From NCBI RefSeq assembly GCF_013283835.1, contig NZ_CP054052.1, forward strand, positions 1,488,001 through 1,552,000: a stretch of 64,000 bases of DNA, in the 5' to 3' direction. The notes beneath the pieces are model-generated. The model searched no databases. It had not been told where the DNA came from and worked only from the letters and a program-made list of their open reading frames with translations. Position numbers and translations under genes: made by a program. The stretch comes from Poseidonibacter lekithochrous. Lineage in GTDB: Bacteria > Campylobacterota > Campylobacteria > Campylobacterales > Arcobacteraceae. Positions 27,632-35,881 of the stretch are shown one piece after another; position 1 is the first letter of the stretch; the number at the start of each line of letters is the position of its first letter.

Positions 27632-29365
27632 CTAATACATATCGTTTATAAAATCTTCATATTTCTGTTCAATTTTTCCCCTACAAACTTTCATTGAAGG
27701 AGTTAATTCTCCACCTTCAATAGAAATTTCATTTGTAATAATTGTATATTGAACTACTTTCTCCCATTCGTTTAAATTTGAGTTTACAAGTTCAATGTGC
27801 TTCTTAATATCACTTGTTATTTCAGTTCTATCATAATATTCTTCTATTGTTAAGCGTTTATTTAATTTTTTTGCTTCTTGAAATTTATCACGATCTATAA
27901 ATAATAATGCACTTGTGTACTTTCTATTTTCCGCAATAATAACTGCAAACTCTATATATTTATTTTTTGATAATTCTTGTTCGATTTTGATTGCAGCTAC
28001 ATATTCACCTGTTGATGTTTTAAATATCTCCTTTTTTCTACTTTTGATATATAAGTATCCTTGTCCATCAATTTCTCCCACATCACCTGTGTGTAACCAT
28101 CCATCTTTATCGATAGTTTGAGAAGTTAATTCTTCTTGGTTTAAATACCCCTTCATTAAAGAAGGTCCTTTTACTAATAGTTCATTATCAGAACTAAGTT
28201 TGATAGTTGCACTAGGAATTACTCTCCCACAAGAACCTACTTGGTTAAAGTCTGGGTAGTTTGTAGAAATTACAGGTGAAAACTCTGTAAGACCATATCC
28301 TTGATAAATAGGAACTCCAATATTCACAAAAAATTGTGCTATCTCTTTTGGAAGTGGAGCTCCACCACTGATTAGTTTTTTTAATCTTGAACCAAAAATT
28401 TCTCTGAGTTTAGAATAAACAACTTTGTCATATATAGAATAAACAAAAGAGTTTTTATTCATATTTTCATTAAGTGCATATTCAAAAGCTAAACTAGCAA
28501 TAGTTCTACTTATTAGAGGTTTCAGCAATATATTCATTTTAATTTTATTAAAAATTTTCTCTAATAGTCTAGGCACTGCTGTCATGATTGTAGGTTTTAC
28601 TACTTTTAGAAGATTACTAACATTTGTAATTTCATCTACAAAATAAATACTAACCCCACGACTTAAATAATAACTCATAACAGTTCTCTCAAAAATATGA
28701 GCTAAGGGAAGTAGGGATAAAACCACTTCTTCTTTATCTAAATTGATTAATTGATTAATATCATTTAATTGTGAGATGATATTTTTATGAGTAAGCATTA
28801 CACCTTTTGGTGTACCTGTATTTCCACTTGTATATATAATTGAAAATAAATCATCCTCATCTGGTTCATGAGGTCTAAAGCCTTTATTATCACAAATTTG
28901 CTGACCAGTTACAAGAATTTCATCATAGTTGTAAAAGTTTTTTTCTTTTATACAAAAGTTATGAGTAATAAAAACCATATCTTCATTTTGATTTTCAATA
29001 TCTGTAATTCTATCTTGAGAATCAATAAAAATATATTTTATATTTGCATCTTTAATTTCAAAGTTTAGATTTAATGTAGATATATTTGCAAAGATAGGAA
29101 CAGAAACAGCACCTACTTGATGTATCGCAAAATCAAATATCAACCAAAAAGGAGAAGAGGCTGCAAAAATTGCAACATTATCTTTTTCTTTAATACCTAA
29201 ATCTTTTAGAGCAAGACTCAAACAAACTACTTTATTTTTAAAATCTTCAACAGATATATTTTTGTATTCATTATTCTGTAAATAATTTAAAAAATAATCA
29301 TTATCGTACTTTTCTGTAATTTGTGTGAACAGTTGGCTATATGTTGTAAAGTTATAAGAATCCAT
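27632..29365 (-). CDS. Long-chain acyl-CoA ligase (AMP-binding)
   Basis: 577 residues from ATG 29365, preceded by AAGGAT; an in-frame ATG 45 nt upstream has no ribosome site. It activates fatty acids with ATP and CoA. The adenylate-forming signatures are IYTSGNTGTPKGVMLTHKN (P-loop), YQGYGLTEFSP, GWLHTGDVGEIDGQGYLYI and RKKEIFKTSTGEYV. First gene of the five-gene fatty-acid operon, which runs with gaps of 10-12 nt, one 1-nt gap and one 13-bp overlap. Confidence 0.9.
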   Translation of the reverse strand: MDSYNFTTYSQLFTQITEKYDNDYFLNYLQNNEYKNISVEDFKNKVVCLSLALKDLGIKEKDNVAIFAASSPFWLIFDFAIHQVGAVSVPIFANISTLNLNFEIKDANIKYIFIDSQDRITDIENQNEDMVFITHNFCIKEKNFYNYDEILVTGQQICDNKGFRPHEPDEDDLFSIIYTSGNTGTPKGVMLTHKNIISQLNDINQLINLDKEEVVLSLLPLAHIFERTVMSYYLSRGVSIYFVDEITNVSNLLKVVKPTIMTAVPRLLEKIFNKIKMNILLKPLISRTIASLAFEYALNENMNKNSFVYSIYDKVVYSKLREIFGSRLKKLISGGAPLPKEIAQFFVNIGVPIYQGYGLTEFSPVISTNYPDFNQVGSCGRVIPSATIKLSSDNELLVKGPSLMKGYLNQEELTSQTIDKDGWLHTGDVGEIDGQGYLYIKSRKKEIFKTSTGEYVAAIKIEQELSKNKYIEFAVIIAENRKYTSALLFIDRDKFQEAKKLNKRLTIEEYYDRTEITSDIKKHIELVNSNLNEWEKVVQYTIITNEISIEGGELTPSMKVCRGKIEQKYEDFINDMY

Positions 29366-29375
29366 AGTGTATCCT

Positions 29376-29387
29376 TTCACTAGTGAA
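29376..29387. promoter_or_regulatory. Palindrome upstream of the beta-oxidation operon
   Basis: A perfect 12-bp palindrome TTCACTAGTGAA lies 10 bp upstream of the ligase start codon, next to its ribosome site. It could be an operator for the operon, but it is short and no regulator is encoded nearby. Confidence 0.3.
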
Positions 29388-29484
29388 TATATTAATAATA
29401 ATTTTATCATTATAAGTAAAAAACTAAAAAAATAATTAAACTAATTTAAATTTTTAAGTTTAAATTAATAAACTAAGGTAATTA

Positions 29485-30381
29485 ATGCAAGCAAAACGAG
29501 GGAATATCTTTGGGGTATTCGCAATCTTACTTTGGGCTTCCTTGGCCCTTTTCTCAATATTAACAACGGAAATACCGGCTTTTCAACTAACAGCAATGTC
29601 TTTTTTTATTGCATCATTTATTGGTCTGATTTTACTAAAAAAACAAAAAGTACACTTCAAAGAATTGTTTAAAATATCACCAAAAGTTTGGTTTATTGGA
29701 ATTACTGGTCTATTTGGTTATCACTTTTTCTACTTTTTAGCCATAAAAAACGCTCCAGCAGTGGAAGCAAATCTTCTAAATTACCTATGGCCTTTATTAA
29801 TTGTAGTGTTTTCAGCATTTTTACCAAACGAAAAGTTAAGATGGTTTCATATTGTTGGAGCTTTACTTGGATTATTAGGAGCATTTTTCTTAGTATCAAA
29901 AGGTGGAAGTTTTAATTTTGAGGCTCAATATTTCTGGGGATATGTATTTGCAATAATTGCAGCATTTACTTGGTCTTCATATTCTGTAATATCTAGAACA
30001 CTAGCTCATGTACCAACTTACGCTGTTACTGGCTTTTGTGTAGCTACAGTGATATTATCTACTATTTGTCATTTAATATTTGAAGTTACAGTTATTCCAA
30101 ACTCTACAGAATTATTCGGAGCTTTAATGCTTGGACTTGGACCTGTTGGTGGGGCTTTTTATCTATGGGATTATGGAGTTAAAAATGCAGATATTAAACT
30201 GCTTGGTTCAATTTCGTATTTTACACCATTACTTTCTACTTTATTATTAGTAGGCCTAGGTTATGCAAACTTTACTTTAGCAATTACACTTGCTTGTGTA
30301 TTTATTATTATGGGATCTTTTATAAGTTCTGCACAGTATTTAAAACTCATAAAGAATTTTATATTTAATAGAAATAGATAA
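29485..30381 (+). CDS. EamA/DMT-family exporter (YddG-like)
   Basis: 298 residues with about ten hydrophobic segments in two EamA repeats (about 5-140 and 150-285), typical of the drug/metabolite transporter superfamily. The N-terminus (KRGNIFGVFAILLWASLALF) resembles YddG-type aromatic amino acid exporters, but the substrate cannot be assigned. Ribosome site AAGGT. Divergent from the fatty-acid operon. Confidence 0.87.
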   Translation: MQAKRGNIFGVFAILLWASLALFSILTTEIPAFQLTAMSFFIASFIGLILLKKQKVHFKELFKISPKVWFIGITGLFGYHFFYFLAIKNAPAVEANLLNYLWPLLIVVFSAFLPNEKLRWFHIVGALLGLLGAFFLVSKGGSFNFEAQYFWGYVFAIIAAFTWSSYSVISRTLAHVPTYAVTGFCVATVILSTICHLIFEVTVIPNSTELFGALMLGLGPVGGAFYLWDYGVKNADIKLLGSISYFTPLLSTLLLVGLGYANFTLAITLACVFIIMGSFISSAQYLKLIKNFIFNRNR

Positions 30382-30404
30382 AAAGTAATCTTACTCTTTA
30401 TCTA
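30375..30404. terminator. Possible bidirectional hairpin over converging stops
   Basis: TAGATAAAAAGTAA (30375-30388) pairs with TTACTCTTTATCTA (30391-30404) with one mismatch. It covers the stop codons of both converging genes. The tight loop and lack of a T tract make terminator function uncertain. Confidence 0.45.
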
Positions 30405-30648
30405 ATCTCATATCTTCTAATACTTCTAAGATATCTGATGCATCATCTTCTGTAAGTTTGTTGTTTTGGATATCAAAAAGTACATCATCAAAATATTTTT
30501 TCATCTCTTTCATATCTTCAAACTCTTCTTTATCTTCTTGAGTACATTTCCAAGATTGAGTTAAATTAGCAAGTTCTATTAGGCTCTCATCTAATTCAGG
30601 GATTAATTCATTTTTTAATATATTTTCTAAGTTTTCAATATTGCTCAT
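30391..30648 (-). CDS. Small acidic hypothetical protein
   Basis: 85 residues, rich in Asp/Glu and predicted helical (NIENLENILKNEL..., LTEDDASDILEVLEDM), without signal peptide or membrane segment. One Cys lies in SWKCTQED. A TAGGAT ribosome-like site precedes the ATG. I do not recognise the family; it is probably a cytoplasmic protein. Confidence 0.65.
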   Translation of the reverse strand: MSNIENLENILKNELIPELDESLIELANLTQSWKCTQEDKEEFEDMKEMKKYFDDVLFDIQNNKLTEDDASDILEVLEDMRLDKE

Positions 30649-30771
30649 TATTTATCCTAAGTTTTTTTGTGATTATAACGAAATTTTACTGTATTAAATT
30701 TATATACATATTTAATTTATTAGCATGATTACTTTAGATACAATCAAAAACCAAAAATAAGTCTTAAGGTA

Positions 30772-30777
30772 TATAAT
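30772..30777 (+). promoter_or_regulatory. -10 element of the RNA methyltransferase gene
   Basis: TATAAT sits 24 bp before the ATG at 30801, giving a leader of only about 17 nt with no clear ribosome site (weak AGAG), so translation may start from a near-leaderless mRNA. Confidence 0.5.
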
Positions 30778-30800
30778 GACAAAAAGAGTTTTATTATAAT

Positions 30801-31571
30801 ATGAATGAAATTATAGATATAAATGACCCACAAATACAAGAATTTACTTCTTTAAAACAATCTGCTTTAGATGAAAAATATGTAGTAGTTGAAAGTAAAA
30901 ATGTTTTTAAAAAACTTTTCTCAACAAATACAAAAATACATAAAGTTTTTACAACAAAAGAGAATTTAGACTTTTTAAATGAAAATTGTAAAAACATTGA
31001 TTTCCCAATTTTTACAGCATCAAATGCAATTATGAAAAAAATTGTAGGACATAAAATCCATCAAGGTATGATGGCAGTTATAGATAGACCCGAGTTTATT
31101 TCATTTGATGAAATAGAAGGGAATATTGTAGTTTTAAATGGACTTACATCTCCTGAGAATGTTGGTTCAATTGTGCGTTCTTGTGCTGCATTTAATATAA
31201 AAACTTTAATAATTGATGAGAAGACTTGCTCACCCTTTATTAGAAGATGTATTAGAGTATCTACTGGAAATCTATTTAATATTAATGTATATAAAACATC
31301 TACATTAAGAGATGATTTAATAAAACTAAAAGAAGATGATTATAAACTTTTATGTACAGCAAACTCACCAGAAGCAAAAAGTTTACATGAATTTAACTTC
31401 CCTAAAAAATCTATGGTAGTAATAGGTAGTGAAGGGCATGGGGCAGATCAAGAGATCTTTGATTTATGTGATGATATTCTAAAAATAGATATTGATGAAG
31501 AAGTTACAAGTCTAAATGCAGCAATTGCGGCATCTATTGTGCTATTTCAATTAAAAGTATCAGCTAGTTAA
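30801..31571 (+). CDS. TrmH/SpoU-family RNA 2'-O-methyltransferase
   Basis: 256 residues. The C-terminal SPOUT fold is clear: NGLTSPENVGSIVRSCAAF (motif 1, Asn and catalytic Arg), VVIGSEGHGAD (motif 2) and VTSLNAAIAASIVLFQL (motif 3). A ~100-residue N-terminal substrate-binding domain precedes it. It should methylate a ribose in tRNA or rRNA; the target cannot be told from sequence. Confidence 0.88.
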   Translation: MNEIIDINDPQIQEFTSLKQSALDEKYVVVESKNVFKKLFSTNTKIHKVFTTKENLDFLNENCKNIDFPIFTASNAIMKKIVGHKIHQGMMAVIDRPEFISFDEIEGNIVVLNGLTSPENVGSIVRSCAAFNIKTLIIDEKTCSPFIRRCIRVSTGNLFNINVYKTSTLRDDLIKLKEDDYKLLCTANSPEAKSLHEFNFPKKSMVVIGSEGHGADQEIFDLCDDILKIDIDEEVTSLNAAIAASIVLFQLKVSAS

Positions 31572-31584
31572 TAGCTGTACTTTT
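31553..31584. terminator. Bidirectional terminator between methyltransferase and def
   Basis: AAAAGTA and CAGCTA pair with TAGCTG and TACTTTT, with a single bulged T and the 5-nt loop GTTAA, between convergent stops. T-rich tails occur in both directions. Confidence 0.65.
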
Positions 31585-32110
31585 ATAATTGTTTAAAATA
31601 CATTTCTTCAGTAATAATGTCTTTATTTGTTTCAACTCTATCTATAAAAACTAGACCTATTAAATGATCATATTCATGTTGGAATATTCTTGCAATAAAA
31701 CCTTCAAAGGTTTGTGTTTTTTCATTTGCATTTTCATCTAGGTATTTGATTTTTATTTTTTCATGTCTTGGAACTAAAGCTCTAATTCCTGGGATACTGA
31801 GACATCCTTCCCAATCTTTTTTCATTTTTTTAGACTTTTTAATAATCTTAGGATTTATAAGAACTTCATTTTTCATAAGTGGAGCATTTGGATATCTCTT
31901 ATTTGGTTGTGATGAAATAATCATTATTTGTTTTGATATGAATATTTGAGGTGCTGCTAAGCCTACTCCATTGCTTTTTTTTACGCAAGTTTTCATATCT
32001 GATATTAATTGTTGTGTTTTACTACTTTTTATATCTTTTATTTTTTTAGCTTTTTTTCTTAGGACTTTTTCTCCTAGTTTTGCTATTTTTATCTCTTTGA
32101 ATAATTCCAT
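31583..32110 (-). CDS. def: Peptide deformylase
   Basis: 175 residues from ATG 32110 with AAGGGTAG upstream. An in-frame start 132 nt earlier would add an unrelated hydrophobic leader and is rejected. All three deformylase motifs are present: GVGLAAPQI, EGCLSIPG (metal Cys) and FQHEYDHLIG (metal His pair and catalytic Glu). It removes the formyl group from nascent proteins in the cytoplasm. Confidence 0.95.
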   Translation of the reverse strand: MELFKEIKIAKLGEKVLRKKAKKIKDIKSSKTQQLISDMKTCVKKSNGVGLAAPQIFISKQIMIISSQPNKRYPNAPLMKNEVLINPKIIKKSKKMKKDWEGCLSIPGIRALVPRHEKIKIKYLDENANEKTQTFEGFIARIFQHEYDHLIGLVFIDRVETNKDIITEEMYFKQL

Positions 32111-32276
32111 ATTTCTACCCTTTTTATAAATATACACTATCTTATTTTTTATATAAGTAACTTTAGAAAATAAAAATATATACAAATTTAGAAAAAAAAC
32201 AATATTTTCCTTGTTTGTGACGCTAGGTGTGACGCAAAACATTTAATGTATTAGTAAATTATTTAAAAGGTGAAAA

Positions 32277-32426
32277 ATGGAAATATTATATATATTACTT
32301 GTGAGCGTTGTTGTTATTGGTTTTATTTCTTTATCTGTGGTTATTATCCTTGATAAATATCTAAAAGCAAAAGAGATTAAAAATAAAAAAGATGATATGA
32401 ACTATAGAGAGAATAAAAGATTTTAA
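32277..32426 (+). CDS. Small single-span membrane protein (49 residues)
   Basis: ATG 32277 follows AAGGTG with 4-nt spacing and opens a 49-codon frame. One hydrophobic helix (LYILLVSVVVIGFISLSVVIIL) is followed by a strongly charged, Lys-rich cytoplasmic tail (DKYLKAKEIKNKKDDM). Its size recalls small oxidase-assembly proteins such as CcoS, but it lacks their signature residues, so I assign no function. Confidence 0.6.
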   Translation: MEILYILLVSVVVIGFISLSVVIILDKYLKAKEIKNKKDDMNYRENKRF

Positions 32427-32537
32427 AGACATATTTATATAGAAAAGATTATAGTTAATTAAGGATACGTTACATCTATGGACACAATTATAGATTAATT
32501 ATAAAAAATAAAAATAGTTTAAGTAAATTGTATTATT

Positions 32538-32556
32538 AATAATGATAATCTATATC
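32538..32556 (+). promoter_or_regulatory. Fur-box-like site upstream of fumC
   Basis: AATAATGATAATCTATATC matches the classical Fur consensus at 16 of 19 positions and ends 22 bp before the fumC start codon. FumC is the iron-free fumarase, so derepression in low iron would make sense. Confidence 0.55.
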
Positions 32557-32578
32557 AATTAATTTAAAAAGGATTAAT

Positions 32579-33976
32579 ATGGAATATAGAATTGAAAAAG
32601 ATACAATGGGAGAAATGCAAGTTCCCAATGATAAATATTGGGCAGCACAAACTCAAAGAAGTGTTGAAAACTTCCCAATTGGTGATGAAAAGATGCCAAA
32701 AGAGGTAGTTGAAGGATTTGCATATCTTAAAAAAGCCTGCGCAATAGTAAATAATAAATTAAATAGATTAGATGATACAAAAACAAATGCTATTGCAAAC
32801 GCTTGTGATGAAGTAATTGATGGTAAACTAGAAGGAAACTTTCCTTTAGTAGTTTGGCAAACAGGTTCTGGAACGCAATCAAATATGAATATGAATGAAG
32901 TAGTTGCTAATAGAGCTAGCGAAATTCTAGGAGCTGATTTTAGAGTAGAGAAAAGAATTCATCCTAATGATGATGTAAATAAAGGTCAAAGCTCAAACGA
33001 TACTTATCCAACTGCTATGAGAGTAGCTTTTGTTTTAGACTTACAAAAAAGATTAATCCCTGCAATTAATACATTAAAAGCTACATTTGAGAAAAAACAA
33101 AAAGAGTTCGAAGATATAGTAAAAATTGGACGTACTCACTTACAAGATGCAACTCCTCTAACACTAGGTCAAGAAATCTCTGCTTATGTTGATATGTTAG
33201 ATAAAGCTTTATCTCAAATTGATGATTCTATGAAATATATTATTGAGTTAGCAATTGGAGGTACAGCAGTTGGAACTGGTCTTAATTCTCATCCAGCATT
33301 TTCCCCAATGGTTGCTGATACTTTAAATGAATTAACAAAAACAAAATATGAGTTCAAATCTCATCCTAATAAATTCCATGCTTTAACTTCTCATGATGGG
33401 GAAGTGGTATTAAGTGGAGCATTAAATGCACTTGCTTCTAATCTTATGAAAATAGCAAATGATATTAGATGGTTAGCATCTGGTCCTAGATGTGGAATAG
33501 GAGAGATTAATATTCCAGAAAATGAACCAGGAAGCTCAATAATGCCTGGAAAAGTAAATCCAACACAAAGTGAAGCTATGACTATGGTTGCTGTTCAAGT
33601 AATGGGGAATCATACTTCTGTTTCAGTAGCAGCCTCTCAAGGTAACTTTGAATTAAATGTATTTAAACCTGTAATTGCTTTAAATATTATTCAATCAATT
33701 AGATTACTTTCAGATACTATGATTGCATTTAATGATAAGTGTGCAGTAGGTATTGAAGCAAACAAATCTAATATTGAAAAGTATTTAAATGACTCTTTAA
33801 TGTTAGTAACTGCTCTTAATCCATATATAGGTTATGAAAATGCAGCGCGAATAGCTAAAACTGCTCATAAAAATGGAACAACACTAAAAGAAGAAGCAAT
33901 AGCTCTTAATCTTCTGAGTGCTGAACAATTTGATGAGTATGTAAAACCTCAAGAAATGACAAGCCCAAAAGCATAA
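32579..33976 (+). CDS. fumC: Fumarate hydratase, class II
   Basis: 465 residues, the usual length. It interconverts fumarate and malate without an iron-sulfur cluster. Signatures: [57 protein letters not shown] and the family signature [17 protein letters not shown] ribosome site. Alone on its transcript, with a terminator after it and a Fur-box-like site before it. Confidence 0.95.
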   Translation: MEYRIEKDTMGEMQVPNDKYWAAQTQRSVENFPIGDEKMPKEVVEGFAYLKKACAIVNNKLNRLDDTKTNAIANACDEVIDGKLEGNFPLVVWQTGSGTQSNMNMNEVVANRASEILGADFRVEKRIHPNDDVNKGQSSNDTYPTAMRVAFVLDLQKRLIPAINTLKATFEKKQKEFEDIVKIGRTHLQDATPLTLGQEISAYVDMLDKALSQIDDSMKYIIELAIGGTAVGTGLNSHPAFSPMVADTLNELTKTKYEFKSHPNKFHALTSHDGEVVLSGALNALASNLMKIANDIRWLASGPRCGIGEINIPENEPGSSIMPGKVNPTQSEAMTMVAVQVMGNHTSVSVAASQGNFELNVFKPVIALNIIQSIRLLSDTMIAFNDKCAVGIEANKSNIEKYLNDSLMLVTALNPYIGYENAARIAKTAHKNGTTLKEEAIALNLLSAEQFDEYVKPQEMTSPKA

Positions 33977-33980
33977 AAAC

Positions 33981-34014
33981 AAAGAGTTAGTAATAATTTT
34001 TTTACTAACTCTTT
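33981..34014 (+). terminator. Terminator of fumC
   Basis: A 13-bp perfect stem AAAGAGTTAGTAA / TTACTAACTCTTT with a short A/T loop, followed by TT, begins 5 nt after the stop codon. Confidence 0.85.
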
Positions 34015-34131
34015 TTAATTTATGTAGAAAGAAGTAATATTTATAATATAAATTCTCATAATTATTATAATTCCTTTGACTTATGAAAAAATCATTGATA
34101 ATATACAAGCAAGTTAAAAGAAAGGATTTTT

Positions 34132-34560
34132 ATGAAAAGAATATTAGGGACAATATTACTTTTATTACTTACAACATTTAATGTTTTAAATGCGCAAGAG
34201 AACAAAAAAATACATAAAATAGTTATTCAAGTTAGTAGTTCAGATATTATCACTCAAAAAATGGCACTTAATAATGCTGTGAATTTACAAGAACATTATG
34301 GTGTTGATAATATTAAAATTGAAATTGTAGCTTATGGACCTGGTTTAAGTTTGCTAACTAGTGAGAGTTTACAATCAACGAAAGTTGAAAATTTAGTTTT
34401 TAATGATATTAAATTCTCAGCATGTTCAAATACAATAGAGATTATGGAAAAGAGATTTAATAAAGAAATTAAACTACTTGATGATGTGGCAATTGTACCA
34501 GCAGGAGCTGCACGAATTATGGAACTACAGGAACAAGGTTACGCTTACTTAAGACCTTAG
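34132..34560 (+). CDS. Secreted DsrE-like protein
   Basis: 142 residues. An N-terminal signal peptide (RILGTILLLLLTTFNVLNA) is followed by a DsrE/DsrF-like fold: HKIVIQVSSSD, ALNNAVNLQEHYG, IKIEIVAYGPGLSLL, FSACSNTIEIM (the single mature Cys, where DsrE-type sulfur carriers have theirs) and the conserved VPAGAARIMELQEQGYAYLRP. Probably periplasmic and possibly involved in sulfur-compound handling; that role is inferred from the family. AAAGGA ribosome site. Confidence 0.85.
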   Translation: MKRILGTILLLLLTTFNVLNAQENKKIHKIVIQVSSSDIITQKMALNNAVNLQEHYGVDNIKIEIVAYGPGLSLLTSESLQSTKVENLVFNDIKFSACSNTIEIMEKRFNKEIKLLDDVAIVPAGAARIMELQEQGYAYLRP

Positions 34561-34572
34561 TTTTAATTTTTA

Positions 34573-34602
34573 TGTAATTAAACTTTAATTGGTTTAATTG
34601 CA
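34573..34602 (+). terminator. Possible hairpin after the DsrE-like gene
   Basis: TGTAATTAAAC and GTTTAATTGCA can pair over 11 positions (one G-T) around an 8-nt loop, 12 nt after the stop codon. There is no T tract, so this is a weak call. Confidence 0.35.
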
Positions 34603-34700
34603 TAAAGCTACATAAATACAGACTTTAAGCTCAAACTTAAAGTTAAACTTTAAAAAATAAATATTAATTTAAACTTAATTTTACCTTTTTATTCTCTGGA

Positions 34701-34765
34701 TATAATAGATATATACATAGTATTGCTAAGACTACGATTTTAGAAATACAACATTTTGTTGTATT
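34701..34765 (+). promoter_or_regulatory. Promoter and leader palindrome of the lysine-catabolism genes
   Basis: A TATAAT -10 element lies at 34701-34706. Downstream in the leader, 15 bp before the start codon, is a perfect inverted repeat AATACAACA (34745-34753) / TGTTGTATT (34757-34765) with centre TTT. Its form resembles GntR-type operators. It could instead fold as an RNA hairpin just upstream of AGGAG. Confidence 0.45.
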
Positions 34766-34780
34766 GAAAAAGGAGATAGT

Positions 34781-35881
34781 ATGCATAAAGTTATAATATT
34801 AGGTTCAGGTAATATTGGATTTACAGTAGCTTTATTACTTCTTTCAAGTGAAGATTATGAAGTTACAGTAGTTGCAAGAAATAAAAAGAGATTAGCATAC
34901 TTAGAAAAAGTACTTAATGTAAAAACTATTCAATATGACCTAGAAAATAAAAAGAATTTTTCAAAATTACTTATAGGTTATGATTCTGTAATTTCTGCTT
35001 TACCTTATTATTTAAATGTAACAGTGGCCAAGGCTGCTTTAAAAACTGGTATTAACTATTTTGATTTTACAGAAGATGTACAAACAACTAATGAAATAAA
35101 AAAGATTTCAAAAAAAGCAAAAAAATCCCAAGTATTTATTCCCCAGTGTGGTTTAGCCCCAGGCTTTATATCTATTCTAGCTTACAGTGTATATGAACAA
35201 TTTGAACAAGTTCATAGTATTAAAATGAGAGTAGGTGCTTTACCTAAAAATCCTTCCAATAAAATTCTTTATAATCTTACTTGGTCAACTGATGGTTTAA
35301 TCAACGAGTATAGTAATGATTGTTTTGCCATTAAAAATAAAGAGTTAGTAACAATACAACCTTTAGAAGGATTAGAAAAATTCTCACTTGATGGTTTAGA
35401 GTATGAAGCTTTTAATACTTCTGGTGGATTAGGAACATTATGTGAAACGCTAGAATCAAAAGTAAAAGAGTTGAACTATAAAACTATCAGATACAAAGGT
35501 CATAGAGAATATATGGACTTTTTAATTAATGATCTGTATTTAGGTAAGAAACAAAGAAGAGGATTATTAAAACAAATATTAGAGTATGCAATACCAATTA
35601 CTAAACAAGATGTTGTTCTTATATTTTGTTCTGTAACAGGAATGATAAATGGAAAATTAGAACAAATTACAAATGTAAGAAAAATATATAATCAAAGAAT
35701 AGAAAACCAAGATTTAAGTTCGATTCAAATAACAACAGCCTCAGGATTGTGTGCTGTTTTAGATTTAAAAGTAAAAGGAAAAATAAAAAAATATGGTTTC
35801 ATAAAACAAGAAGATATAAAAATGAAAGACTTTATATCTAATCGTTTTGGTAAGGCTTATGATATTAAGGAGCTAAAATGA
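34781..35881 (+). CDS. Saccharopine dehydrogenase-family protein
   Basis: 366 residues. The N-terminal Rossmann fold has VIILGSGNIGFTVALLL and VVARNKKRLAYL; the segments SVISALPYYLN and PQCGLAPGF are typical of LYS9-type saccharopine dehydrogenases, which yield glutamate and 2-aminoadipate semialdehyde. The next gene is the semialdehyde dehydrogenase and overlaps it by 4 bp (ATGA), supporting a lysine-degradation role. No lysine-ketoglutarate reductase domain is seen here; it must lie elsewhere if the full pathway exists. AAGGAG ribosome site. Confidence 0.87.
   Translation: MHKVIILGSGNIGFTVALLLLSSEDYEVTVVARNKKRLAYLEKVLNVKTIQYDLENKKNFSKLLIGYDSVISALPYYLNVTVAKAALKTGINYFDFTEDVQTTNEIKKISKKAKKSQVFIPQCGLAPGFISILAYSVYEQFEQVHSIKMRVGALPKNPSNKILYNLTWSTDGLINEYSNDCFAIKNKELVTIQPLEGLEKFSLDGLEYEAFNTSGGLGTLCETLESKVKELNYKTIRYKGHREYMDFLINDLYLGKKQRRGLLKQILEYAIPITKQDVVLIFCSVTGMINGKLEQITNVRKIYNQRIENQDLSSIQITTASGLCAVLDLKVKGKIKKYGFIKQEDIKMKDFISNRFGKAYDIKELK

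Noticed and set aside
32277-32426. CcoS-type oxidase assembly protein
   Set aside because: Similar size and topology only; the family's acidic post-helix signature is missing and no cco genes are nearby.
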